From Scalindua sp964584595 (GTDB lineage: Bacteria > Planctomycetota > Brocadiia > Brocadiales > Scalinduaceae), in the NCBI GenBank assembly GCA_964584595.1, contig CAZPAM010000050.1, positions 1 to 18,721 of the forward strand: DNA of 18,721 bases, in the 5' to 3' direction. Below the pieces are notes generated by a model. The model saw nothing but the letters and a program-made list of their open reading frames with translations, had not been told where the DNA came from and searched no databases. The position numbers and the translations under genes were made by a program. Shown piece by piece: positions 6,087-14,171 of this stretch (its first letter is position 1; every line of letters starts with the position of its first letter).

Positions 6087-8642
6087 ATGGAAATAAATGA
6101 AAAATCTGTTTTTTACGTACCTGATTATTATCATATAGAACAAGACTCCCTTCACTTGTTTTTAGACCCTGAAATGCCGAACTGGATTATTACGGATAAA
6201 AGGGGCAGTCAGATTATGGACGATATTAAGAATGGCAAAAGTGTTAAGGGCCTTATGCACAACTATGCAAGCAATTTTGATATGGACTACACCAAGGCAT
6301 GGCTGGAGGTACATACGTTTTTAAAGGATTTGATAAGGTCTAAATTCCTGACGTCAGAACCTGTAAAGAGGGTTGATTACGCCGGACGTGCAGATTTTAT
6401 TCATGCGTACAAACTCAATGAGTTGTGGATACACACAAACAATTCGTGCAATCTGACGTGTTCACATTGCCTGGTAAATTCATCTCCGAGCGGAGATAAA
6501 GGCCTTTCAACAGAAGCCATTAAAAGGGTAATTGATGAAGCTGCGATATTGGGAACATCGCGCTTTTATTTTACCGGTGGAGAACCCTTCATGAGAAAAG
6601 ACATTTTTGAACTTATTGATTATGTCTGCAGCCATAAAGAGTCTGAGCTGATAATACTCACGAATGGCACCCTCCTCGAAGGAGAAACAGTAGAAAGGTT
6701 ACAAAAATGTAATAAAGAACTCTTAAAGATCCAGATAAGCCTAGACGGCTCAAGACCAGAAATCAATGATCCTTTGAGGGGTAAAGGCAGCTTTGATCTG
6801 ATAGTTGAAGGGATTAAGAATATTGTTGAAGCAGGATATTTTCCGACGGTAACGACGGTAGTTACAAACAGCAATATTGAAGACATACAGGAGACTACAA
6901 AGCTGCTTGCACTGTTAGGAGTAAAAACACACCATCTTTTATGGGCCCACAGGAGAGGCCGGATAACCGATAATGGTAATAATACCATTCCTCCGATAGA
7001 CAAGGTGATTGAGGTAACAGGAAAAGTAAAGGCTGTTGCGGGCGAATCAGGTATTTCAGTTGATAACTATGACTCATACAAATTCAGGGCAAACAGCAAC
7101 AGGGGTACACGGTATGATTTGGGGAATGCATGTTATGACAGCTTGTGTGTATATTCAAACGGAGACGTTTATCCGTCCGCTTCATTTGCCGGCCATGAAG
7201 GGTTGAAATGCGGAACTGTTCTTGATAGTCCGCTCAGGGAGGTGTGGGATAACAGTAATATGAGCAAGGCATTCAGAAATGCAACACTTCAGAACAAGGA
7301 AAAGTGCAGGGAGTGTCATATAAAATTTATATGTGGAGGCGGTGACATTGAACATTCATTTTTTTATTCAGAGAACGGGTTCAAGCTGGAGACTGATAGA
7401 TTTCCTTCCGACATCGGCGTACATGCCCTGGACCCTTATTGCGATCTGCATAAGGAGATCACAAAGAACGTTATATTTGAGCTTGCCGAAGCCGGGAAAA
7501 AGATGATGGATAGAAAGACCGGCTTCAGCGCTCCTACGGTCTTAAGATCGATGGGTGAGGGTGCTTCCGTTTGCGGCGCTGATGAACAGGTTCCTGAATC
7601 CGGCTTTGACAATCGCCAATCGCCAATCGTCGGTCATCAATCCCAGGTTCACACTCTCCACTCTAACTGCGTGCTCTCTTTTGATGTTGATAAACCAAGG
7701 AGTATTGTACGTGAATTTTACGGTAAGGCGGCAGAAGAACCTCAAGAGGAGTTGTGTTGTCCGACAAAGAATACTCAGGAAGATACAAGCCATATTCCAC
7801 AGGAAGTATTGGATAGATTTTATGGATGTGGAAGCCCGACAATTATTGCTAAGGTCTCAGAGGGAGAGACCATGGTCGACCTGGGAGCAGGCGCCGGGAT
7901 TGATTGCTTCATTGCTGCCAAAAAAGTTGGTCCAACGGGGAAGATTTATGGGATTGATATGACGGATGAGATGCTGAAGGTTGCCAACGAAAACAGACAC
8001 TTGGTGGCAAAGAATCTCGGCTATGATATTGTAGAGTTCAGAAAAGGATTCCTGGAAGACATTCCGGTTGAGGACAGTACGGTTGACCTGATTACTTCGA
8101 ATTGTGTCATCAATCTATCACCTGACAAAAAAGCTGTTTTTAATGAGATGTGGCGAATACTCAAGGACCACGGAAGGATTGTAATTTCTGATATCGTTTC
8201 TGAAGAGGAAACACCTCCCTATCTTAAACTTAACAAGCAGCTATGGGGCGAGTGTATCAGTGGTGCATTAACCGAAGATGAATTTATGGCCTACCTTGAA
8301 CAGGCGGGTTTTTATGGACTTCAAATATTGTCGAAGGTATTCTGGAAAGAGGTGGAGGGATACTTATTCTATTCCGTGACATTGCGCGGGTACAAGTTTG
8401 AAAAGAAAGAGAGTTGTGTTTACATCGGGCAGAAGGCAATCTATCATGGTCCATACAAGGCGATAACAGATGAAGAAGGCCATCTGTTCCCCAGAAACGA
8501 ACCTGTTGAGGTATGTACAGATACAGCGGCAAAATTAAGCAATTTCCCTTATGCAGGACAGTTTACTATACTTAATGCTGATAATGAGAATGCTGCATCG
8601 TATAGCTGCAGTCCTTCGGAGGAAGGAGTTCCTTGTTGTTGA
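6087..8642 (+). CDS. PqqD-like / radical SAM-SPASM / ArsM-like methyltransferase fusion
   Basis: This 851-residue protein joins three modules. Residues about 15-90 resemble a PqqD/RRE-type peptide-binding fold. Residues about 110-460 form a radical SAM enzyme with CNLTCSHC (C121, C125, C128) binding the 4Fe-4S/SAM cluster and a GGEP motif at 164-167. A SPASM-like auxiliary cluster region follows (C349, C354, C375, C407, C410, C416, C452). After a low-complexity linker (about 475-535) comes a full ArsM-type arsenite S-adenosylmethionine methyltransferase: VDLGAGAGID (597-606), DMTDEML (624-630) and SNCVINLSPDK (671-681). Cysteines matching the four arsenic-binding ones of characterised ArsM appear present: C557 or C558, C581 in YGCGSP, C673, and C723 in GECISGAL. 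A Cys-bearing C-terminal domain follows, ending in CC. The methyltransferase half predicts trivalent arsenic (or another thiophilic metalloid) as substrate. The radical half could add a further organic group, as in arsenosugar or arsinothricin pathways; this is inference. It probably shares an operon with the genes on either side. Confidence 0.85.
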   Translation: MEINEKSVFYVPDYYHIEQDSLHLFLDPEMPNWIITDKRGSQIMDDIKNGKSVKGLMHNYASNFDMDYTKAWLEVHTFLKDLIRSKFLTSEPVKRVDYAGRADFIHAYKLNELWIHTNNSCNLTCSHCLVNSSPSGDKGLSTEAIKRVIDEAAILGTSRFYFTGGEPFMRKDIFELIDYVCSHKESELIILTNGTLLEGETVERLQKCNKELLKIQISLDGSRPEINDPLRGKGSFDLIVEGIKNIVEAGYFPTVTTVVTNSNIEDIQETTKLLALLGVKTHHLLWAHRRGRITDNGNNTIPPIDKVIEVTGKVKAVAGESGISVDNYDSYKFRANSNRGTRYDLGNACYDSLCVYSNGDVYPSASFAGHEGLKCGTVLDSPLREVWDNSNMSKAFRNATLQNKEKCRECHIKFICGGGDIEHSFFYSENGFKLETDRFPSDIGVHALDPYCDLHKEITKNVIFELAEAGKKMMDRKTGFSAPTVLRSMGEGASVCGADEQVPESGFDNRQSPIVGHQSQVHTLHSNCVLSFDVDKPRSIVREFYGKAAEEPQEELCCPTKNTQEDTSHIPQEVLDRFYGCGSPTIIAKVSEGETMVDLGAGAGIDCFIAAKKVGPTGKIYGIDMTDEMLKVANENRHLVAKNLGYDIVEFRKGFLEDIPVEDSTVDLITSNCVINLSPDKKAVFNEMWRILKDHGRIVISDIVSEEETPPYLKLNKQLWGECISGALTEDEFMAYLEQAGFYGLQILSKVFWKEVEGYLFYSVTLRGYKFEKKESCVYIGQKAIYHGPYKAITDEEGHLFPRNEPVEVCTDTAAKLSNFPYAGQFTILNADNENAASYSCSPSEEGVPCC
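7610..7630 (+). repeat. Heptamer repeat (CAATCGC x ~3) inside the fusion linker
   Basis: CAATCGC is repeated twice exactly, with a third copy ending in T instead of C. It sits within the linker between the radical SAM and ArsM modules (about residues 508-515), and the next 35 bases are also unlike the surrounding coding style. The reading frame is kept. It looks like a small inserted or expanded repetitive sequence tolerated in a flexible linker. Confidence 0.6.
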
Positions 8643-8692
8643 GGTAGTAATTTGTACCAGATTATTTTGATAACATAATAGTTGGAGAAGAT

Positions 8693-9097
8693 ATGGATAT
8701 AGAGAAAGCAATGAAGATAGTAAAAGAATATGGTAGAATTCTGAGAGAACAACCAATTAAAAATGTTCAGGGACGCCTTATGTCACTACTGCCACACGAT
8801 AAGGACACAATAAATGAAGCAATAAAAGCTGAACTGATATATGCCGGCACGGCAGAACCGCGAGATGAAAAAATGATCAGGACCCTTAAGTTGGCGTTCT
8901 TACAGCTTGCCAGTTTTCTGCCTGATGACGAAGTAGTACCGGAGTTTAATATTGACGAAGCCCTTGATACGGATGATGTCTGCCACAACTATTACAAATA
9001 CCTCGACGGAAGCGAAAAGGCCAGTAACCACATTTTAGAACAAACGAGTATATTAGTAGAAGAGCTTGATGGATTTTGTCAGGAAAATGGCTTATAG
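8693..9097 (+). CDS. Small acidic protein of unknown family, downstream of the radical SAM/ArsM fusion
   Basis: I do not recognise this 134-residue protein. It is predicted mainly alpha-helical and rather acidic in its second half, with no signal peptide, membrane segment or clear catalytic motif. There are only two cysteines (in DVCHNYY and near the C-terminus in GFCQENGL). Hydrophobic heptad-like spacing in residues 1-30 and 60-85 suggests a helical bundle. A GGAGA-type ribosome binding site lies about 7 bases before the ATG. It begins 50 bases after the radical SAM/ArsM fusion on the same strand, with no terminator visible between them, so it is likely co-transcribed. A role as partner, chaperone or peptide substrate of that enzyme is possible but unsupported beyond position. 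The rival ORFs on the opposite strand here look like shadows. Confidence 0.65.
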   Translation: MDIEKAMKIVKEYGRILREQPIKNVQGRLMSLLPHDKDTINEAIKAELIYAGTAEPRDEKMIRTLKLAFLQLASFLPDDEVVPEFNIDEALDTDDVCHNYYKYLDGSEKASNHILEQTSILVEELDGFCQENGL

Positions 9098-9117
9098 TAT
9101 CTGTCCTACTATTTATA

Positions 9118-9145
9118 TTGCAAAACAAAGACACTCTTTTATAAT
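9118..9145 (+). promoter_or_regulatory. Candidate sigma-70 promoter for the giant pentapeptide gene
   Basis: TTGCAA (9118-9123) is followed after 16 bases by a perfect TATAAT (9140-9145), about 50 bases before the ATG at 9199. The -35 matches consensus at four of six positions. It is the only good promoter-like pair in the gap, and suggests the long gene can be transcribed separately from the upstream operon. No clear Shine-Dalgarno sequence precedes the ATG. Confidence 0.5.
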
Positions 9146-9198
9146 TACTATCAACAGAAAGCACTTATAGAGCATTTTTAAGAAAAAGTGTTATAGAA

Positions 9199-12100
9199 AT
9201 GACAAACAAAAAAAGCAGAGAACAATCAAAGGTCCCTGATTGGCTGATAAATAGTATTACCGAGGCATCTAAAAACGCACGTCAAATATATTACGTTTAT
9301 ATTGGGCTTCTGGCTTATTGGGTACTCACAATAGTCAGCACTTCTGACCGTCAAATTATACTTGATAATAAAGTCAGCCTGCCAATTATAAAACTTCAGA
9401 TCTCCCTGGATGGTTTCTTTATCGCAGGCCCGCTAATAGCAATGTTTGCTTTTATTTATCTTCAATTATATTTGCAAAGGTTAAAAGGTTTGATTGGGGA
9501 TCTGCGCACGGATTTTGATTCAATAAAACATAGGCGTCATTATGATTTAATAGAACATAGGCGTCTTTATCCAAAGATGCTGAATTTAAGCAGAGAGTCT
9601 GAATCTGAACCGGGTATTGTAGGGGTAGTGCAGAAAACATTTGTTAGTTTCTCTCTCTGGTGGCTGCTGCCTTTTATTTTAATCCTTAATTCTCTCTGGT
9701 TTGTCAAAAAACACGACCCTATATTGTCTTACATTGTAGGAATGATGCCGATCCTGGGTGTCGCATTAGTCTATTACTTCTGGAGCTTTTATGGTGATAT
9801 CAAAGAAAAGTATAAAAGTATAAATAATCGTTTTTGGAGATATATAAGAGGAAACAAGGGTAAGGTCTTTTTGCTTTTGTGTGCGATATTATATAGCGTG
9901 TTTCTCCTCTATTATTTTGTGCCTTTATCGAATGAAGGTAAAGGTTTGAGCGTGGATTTAAGCAATCAGAAATTAATTACCAAACCGACAGACGATTATA
10001 AGGGCCTTCACTGGGCAAACCTGAAAAATGCTCACCTGGAAGGTGCAGGCCTTGTTGCCTCCGTCTTAAAAAGAGCCAACCTCGAAGGGGCCAATCTTCA
10101 GAAAGCTGATCTTCAGGAAGCCAACCTTGAAGGCGCTAACCTCGAAGGAGCAATCCTTCAGGAAGCGAACCTTCAGGGTGCCAACCTTAAGGGAGCCTCC
10201 TTTGATATAGAAAGTCTGCAAAGCGCCAGTAACTGGGCACTTGCATACTATAGCGGCGATGCCCTCAGCAGGCTTGGATTGCCGGTAATGCACAATGAGT
10301 TAATCCAGAAAAGTGATCTTAAAGGGTATAACCTTATTGGAGCCGACCTCAGGAAAGCCAACCTCTGGGAAACCAACCTTTCAAAGTCTAACCTGGAAGT
10401 TGCTAATCTTGAGGGAGCCAGTCTTGAAGGAGCCAATTTTGAGGGAGCCAACCTTCAAGGAACTATTTTTGACGTAGACAGTATTAAAAGTGCAAACAAC
10501 TGGGTATTGGCGTACTATAATGACGAGCATCTCAGTAAGCTTGGACTGCCCGCGATGCACAACATATTAATCCGGGAAAACAATCTAGAGAGATATGACC
10601 TTGAGGGAGTAAGTCTTCAGGAAGCCAACTTTTGGAAAACTAACCTTCAGGAGGCAAACCTTAAGAAAGCTGATCTTGAGGGAGCGAACCTTGGGAGAGC
10701 CCACCTTCATAGCGCCAGGCTTGAGGGAGCCAACCTTGAAGGAGCCAACCTTCAGGAAGCCAACCTTGAGGGAGCCACCCTTCATAAAGCCAATCTCTAT
10801 AGAGCTAACCTTCAGAATGCAACTCTTTTCCTAACCGGCTTTTTGGAAGCCCGCCTCGAAGAAGCTAACCTTGGGATGGCTAATCTTGAAGGTAGTAATC
10901 TTGAGGGAGCCAACCTTCAGGGAGCCAATCTTTGGAAAGCGAACCTTACGAAAGCCAACCTAGAGGGGACCAATCTCAGGGGGGCCAATCTTCGGGAAAC
11001 TGTTCTTGAGGACGCCAGATTTGCGCAAGCCAATCTTGAGGGAGCCAGGCTTGAGAGTGCCAATCTTGAGGGATCCAATCTTCAGAAAGCAGACCTTCAG
11101 GAGGCCATCCTTGAGGATGCTAATTTTGAAGGAGCAGACCTTGAGGGAGCTAATTTTCGCGGAGCCAATCTTCAGGACGCCAATTTTCACAAAGCTGATC
11201 TTGAGGGAGCTATTCTTGAGGGAGCCAATCTTAGAGGGGCAGACTTTGAAGAAGCCAATTTACAGGGAGCCGATCTCGTGGGTGCTGCATTTGACGTAGA
11301 TAGTCTTAAAAGTGCTAGAAATTGGGTACTGGCATACTATAGTGCTGAATCGCTCGACAGGCTTGGGTTGCCGGCAACACACAATAAATTAATCAAGGAA
11401 AGCGATTTAAAAGGATATGATTTTGAAGGGGCAAACTTTTTGAAAGCTGACCTCGGGGGGACTAACCTTGAGGGAACCAATCTTGAGGGAGCCAACCTTG
11501 AGGGAGCTAATCTTAAAGTTGCCAACCTTCATAGAGCCAATCTTTGGAAAGCCAACCTCGAAGGAGCAAACCTTCTGGGAGCAAACCTTCAGGAGTCCAA
11601 TATTGAGGGTGCTAACCTTAAGGGAGCCGCTTTTGACATAGTTAGCCTGAAAAGTGCAAGCAACTGGGTATTAGCGTACTATAGTGAAGACATCCTCAGT
11701 AGCATTGGACTGCCGGCAATGCATAATGAGTTGATTCCGAAAAACAATCTGAGGGGTTATAATCTTGGGCGAGCAAATCTTCATGGAGCCAACCTCAGAA
11801 AAGCCAAGCTTGAGGAAGCCAACCTTGAGGGAGCTAATCTTGTGAGAGCAAACTTTCATAAAGCCAATCTTTGGAAAGCCAACCTTATGAATGCAAATAT
11901 GGAGAGTGCCAGTCTTCAGGAAGCTGTTCTTTTAGCAGCCAGGCTGCAGGGAGCCAATCTGCTGGGTGCCAACCTTTGGAAAGCCAACCTTGATGGAGCC
12001 AATCTTGATGGAGCCAACCTTGAGGGTACCAACTTTAAGGAAGCCTATCTTGGGAACGCCAATCTTGAGGGAACCAGACTTTTGGGAGCTAATCTTGAGG

Positions 12101-13719
12101 GAGCTGACCTTGGGATGGCCAAACTTGAAAGAGTCAATCTTGAGGGGGCAGAGCTTCGGGAAGCTAACCTTGAGGGTGCCAGGCTCAGGGAAGCCAATCT
12201 TGAGGGAGCTAATCTTCAGGAAGCCAACCTTCAGAAAGCAAATCTTGAGAAGGCCATCCTTGTAGAAACTATTCTTCCCGGAGCCAGGCTTTTGGAAGCT
12301 AATCTTGAGGGAGCAGACCTTACAAAAGCCAATCTTGTGGGAGCCAACCTTGGGGGAGCCGATCTTACAAAAGCCAGACTCTGGCAAGCCGATCTTACAA
12401 AAGCCAATCTTGAGGGATCCAATCTTGAGGGAGTAGACCTACAGGAGGCCAAGCTTGTGGGTGCCAGTCTTGTAAAAGTTAACCTTGTTGGAGCCATCAT
12501 TGAGAGAGCCAATCTTGAGGGAGCTAACCTTAGGGAGGCCAACCTCAAAGAAGCTATCCTTGAGGAAGCTAATCTTCAGAAATCCATACTGGAGAGAGCC
12601 GATCTTGATGGTGCCTACCTTGTCGGTGCCAATCTTGCCAAAGCCAACCTTCAGGCCGCCAGTCTTTCTGGAACCATTCTTGATAGATCCAGCCTTGAAA
12701 AAGCTAGTCTTATAGGCACCACTCTTATAGGCGCCAGCTTTACAAATTCCAACCTGCATGAGGCAAACCTTCAGAAGGCAGACCTTCAGGAGGCAAACCT
12801 TCAGGAAGCCAATCTTAGTATGGCTGATCTTCAGGGAGCCAACCTTGAAAAAACTAACCTTTTGAATGCTAATCTTGAAAGTGCTAACCTGCAGGGAGCC
12901 AACCTTGTGGGATCTGTACTACAGGGAGCTAAAATTGAGGGAGCCATACTTCAGGGAGCTAACCTGCAGGGAACTAATCTATTGGATGCCAAGCTTTGGG
13001 AAGCCAATCTTAATGGAGCCAACCTTGGGAGAGCTAAGCTTGAGGGAGCTAACCTTGGTAAAGCCGATCTTGAGGGAGCCAACCTTGAGAAAGTTATCCT
13101 TCAGGGAGCTAACCTTCAGGCCGCAGATCTTGAGGGAGCCAACCTTAACGAAGCAAATCTTGTGGGAGCCCACCTGGTGCAAGCTTACCTTGATAAAGCC
13201 AACCTTACGAAAGCCAACCTTACGAAGGCCAACCTTGAAAATGCCAACCTTGTAGAAGCCGATCTTATCGGGGCCAACCTTGTAGGAGCCGATCTTAAAG
13301 ATGCCAATCTTGAGAAAGCCAACCTTTCGGGCACCAACTTTGAGAGTGCCAATCTTGAGAATACCAACCTTTCTGGCACCAACCTTGGAAGGGCTAACCT
13401 TCAGAGTGCCAATCTTGAGAGCGCAATCCTTTTGGGAGCCAATCTTAAGAATGCCAGACTTTATAATACCAACCTTATGAATGCCCACCTTCAGGGTGCT
13501 AATCTTAAAGGAGTATATAACTTAACCATCGAACAGTTTTCCGGGGTGAAAACCCTGTATAAAACAAAGTTAGATCCTGGTCTTATGAAACAGGTAAAAG
13601 AAAAATACCCCCATCTTTTAAAAGAGCTAAAACCTGACAGCGAACCAGTGGATAAACCTATCGAGGAAATTACACTAGACAAAACAGGTACAACACCTGG
13701 GGGAACGCTACAACGTTGA
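9199..13719 (+). CDS. Giant membrane-anchored pentapeptide-repeat protein
   Basis: The 1506-residue protein has an N-terminal membrane domain with about five hydrophobic segments (roughly 31-47, 72-92, 150-168, 176-197, 222-241). A polar, basic stretch (about 95-145) lies between the second and third. From residue 273 to 1438 nearly everything is A(N/D)LxG/A-type pentapeptide repeats, close to 200 units. These should fold as right-handed quadrilateral beta-helices with four units per turn. The array is broken by four 45-residue non-pentapeptide modules at 335-379, 424-468, 698-742 and 812-856. Each contains NWxLAYYxxxxLSxLGLPxxHN, and the longest unbroken run (about 859-1438, 116 units) follows the last one. 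The C-terminal 68 residues form a cap with a charged tail. Smaller pentapeptide proteins such as Qnr/MfpA mimic DNA, but this architecture more likely makes a rigid rod held at the membrane. Substrate or partner is unknown. The start follows a promoter-like pair but has no obvious ribosome binding site. Confidence 0.9.
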   Translation: MTNKKSREQSKVPDWLINSITEASKNARQIYYVYIGLLAYWVLTIVSTSDRQIILDNKVSLPIIKLQISLDGFFIAGPLIAMFAFIYLQLYLQRLKGLIGDLRTDFDSIKHRRHYDLIEHRRLYPKMLNLSRESESEPGIVGVVQKTFVSFSLWWLLPFILILNSLWFVKKHDPILSYIVGMMPILGVALVYYFWSFYGDIKEKYKSINNRFWRYIRGNKGKVFLLLCAILYSVFLLYYFVPLSNEGKGLSVDLSNQKLITKPTDDYKGLHWANLKNAHLEGAGLVASVLKRANLEGANLQKADLQEANLEGANLEGAILQEANLQGANLKGASFDIESLQSASNWALAYYSGDALSRLGLPVMHNELIQKSDLKGYNLIGADLRKANLWETNLSKSNLEVANLEGASLEGANFEGANLQGTIFDVDSIKSANNWVLAYYNDEHLSKLGLPAMHNILIRENNLERYDLEGVSLQEANFWKTNLQEANLKKADLEGANLGRAHLHSARLEGANLEGANLQEANLEGATLHKANLYRANLQNATLFLTGFLEARLEEANLGMANLEGSNLEGANLQGANLWKANLTKANLEGTNLRGANLRETVLEDARFAQANLEGARLESANLEGSNLQKADLQEAILEDANFEGADLEGANFRGANLQDANFHKADLEGAILEGANLRGADFEEANLQGADLVGAAFDVDSLKSARNWVLAYYSAESLDRLGLPATHNKLIKESDLKGYDFEGANFLKADLGGTNLEGTNLEGANLEGANLKVANLHRANLWKANLEGANLLGANLQESNIEGANLKGAAFDIVSLKSASNWVLAYYSEDILSSIGLPAMHNELIPKNNLRGYNLGRANLHGANLRKAKLEEANLEGANLVRANFHKANLWKANLMNANMESASLQEAVLLAARLQGANLLGANLWKANLDGANLDGANLEGTNFKEAYLGNANLEGTRLLGANLEGADLGMAKLERVNLEGAELREANLEGARLREANLEGANLQEANLQKANLEKAILVETILPGARLLEANLEGADLTKANLVGANLGGADLTKARLWQADLTKANLEGSNLEGVDLQEAKLVGASLVKVNLVGAIIERANLEGANLREANLKEAILEEANLQKSILERADLDGAYLVGANLAKANLQAASLSGTILDRSSLEKASLIGTTLIGASFTNSNLHEANLQKADLQEANLQEANLSMADLQGANLEKTNLLNANLESANLQGANLVGSVLQGAKIEGAILQGANLQGTNLLDAKLWEANLNGANLGRAKLEGANLGKADLEGANLEKVILQGANLQAADLEGANLNEANLVGAHLVQAYLDKANLTKANLTKANLENANLVEADLIGANLVGADLKDANLEKANLSGTNFESANLENTNLSGTNLGRANLQSANLESAILLGANLKNARLYNTNLMNAHLQGANLKGVYNLTIEQFSGVKTLYKTKLDPGLMKQVKEKYPHLLKELKPDSEPVDKPIEEITLDKTGTTPGGTLQR
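10201..10335 (+). repeat. 45-residue module, copy 1 (residues 335-379)
   Basis: Begins FDIESLQSASNWALAYYS and ends KSDLKGYNL. It is flanked by pentapeptides on both sides. It differs from the other copies in having Ala for Val in the NWxLAYY core, and VMHN after LGLP. Confidence 0.85.
10468..10602 (+). repeat. 45-residue module, copy 2 (residues 424-468)
   Basis: Begins FDVDSIKSANNWVLAYYN and ends ENNLERYDL, with LGLPAMHN in the middle. Only 44 residues of pentapeptides separate it from copy 1. It is the only copy with Asn after LAYY and Arg in place of Gly in the LxGY ending. Confidence 0.85.
11290..11424 (+). repeat. 45-residue module, copy 3 (residues 698-742)
   Basis: Begins FDVDSLKSARNWVLAYYS and ends ESDLKGYDF, with LGLPATHN in the middle. 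It lies 229 residues of pentapeptides after copy 2. Confidence 0.85.
11632..11766 (+). repeat. 45-residue module, copy 4 (residues 812-856)
   Basis: Begins FDIVSLKSASNWVLAYYS and ends KNNLRGYNL, with IGLPAMHN in the middle. It lies 69 residues of pentapeptides after copy 3. After it the array runs unbroken for about 580 residues. Confidence 0.85.
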
Positions 13720-13767
13720 TATTTGATATTCTATCTTGAGGGGTGTGTTACGATTTAATGTAGCATG

Positions 13768-14130
13768 CTATGCGCCATCGATAATAAGCAATAATCCGCA
13801 ATCAGAACATTCCTTTGCATCCTTACCGACATGGTGGCCGCAGGCAGGGCATCTGTCCTGATCTGCCCATTCCTTTGATTCCCTGAGTTCCGGATGCGCA
13901 GTCATATAGTATTCATCAATACTTTCAAGGGCTGCCTGAATATTTTCTTTGGTAACCAGAAGATGAAATTTACACCCGCACGTTCCTGCACTGCATCCGG
14001 GAGCAAGCGTTAAACGGGATGGAATGCCGTTTTCAGAAAGCATATCAGCTAGCTCCTTGACCCATTCCTGAGTTTCTTCTTTAATGGCTACCCATTCATC
14101 ATGGGCTTCTTCTCGATTTGGAGTTTCCAT
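13768..14130 (-). CDS. Small Cys-rich protein with C-terminal zinc ribbon (DUF2007-like N-terminal part)
   Basis: The 120-residue protein ends in a clear zinc-ribbon, CPACG-x10-CSDCG (C94, C97, C108, C111), which should bind one zinc. The N-terminal part (about 20-75) has the pattern ADMLSENGIPSRL...FHLLVTKENIQAALESIDEYY. This resembles DUF2007-type domains, small folds often found fused to zinc ribbons and annotated as putative signal-transducing proteins. Three more cysteines in its middle (C46, C51, C53 in GCSAGTCGC) are unusual and might bind a second metal. No signal peptide, so cytoplasmic. It follows the receiver gene by 41 bases on the same strand, suggesting a two-gene unit, and it converges on the pentapeptide gene with 48 bases between. 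Molecular role unknown. Confidence 0.7.
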   Translation of the reverse strand: METPNREEAHDEWVAIKEETQEWVKELADMLSENGIPSRLTLAPGCSAGTCGCKFHLLVTKENIQAALESIDEYYMTAHPELRESKEWADQDRCPACGHHVGKDAKECSDCGLLLIIDGA

Positions 14131-14171
14131 ATCACTTTATAAAGCTGGATCTAGTGAGAAAATTATTCCCG

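Larger units (their letters stand above)
10015..13512 (+). repeat. 15-bp coding repeat array encoding pentapeptides
   Basis: The pentapeptides are written with a strongly uniform 15-bp unit, close to GCCAACCTTGAGGGA with variants at the last two codons. Many neighbouring units are identical at the DNA level, pointing to recent duplication or gene conversion. The 15-bp period keeps other frames and the opposite strand open for long stretches, which creates spurious ORFs rich in Leu-Arg-Glu or Lys-Val-Gly. Confidence 0.9.

Noticed and set aside
7555..7962. 135-codon + strand ORF in another frame of the fusion gene
   Set aside because: It overlaps the ArsM motifs, which are read in the main frame; no independent support.
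10066..13488. Many long ORFs on the minus strand and in other forward frames across the pentapeptide array, rich in KVGxLKIGS or LREPTLRK
   Set aside because: They are by-products of the 15-bp repeat, which keeps other frames open; none has its own start signals or non-repetitive sequence.
10015..13512. CRISPR-like array of short repeats
   Set aside because: The repeats are contiguous 15-bp coding units without spacers and translate to an unbroken pentapeptide protein.
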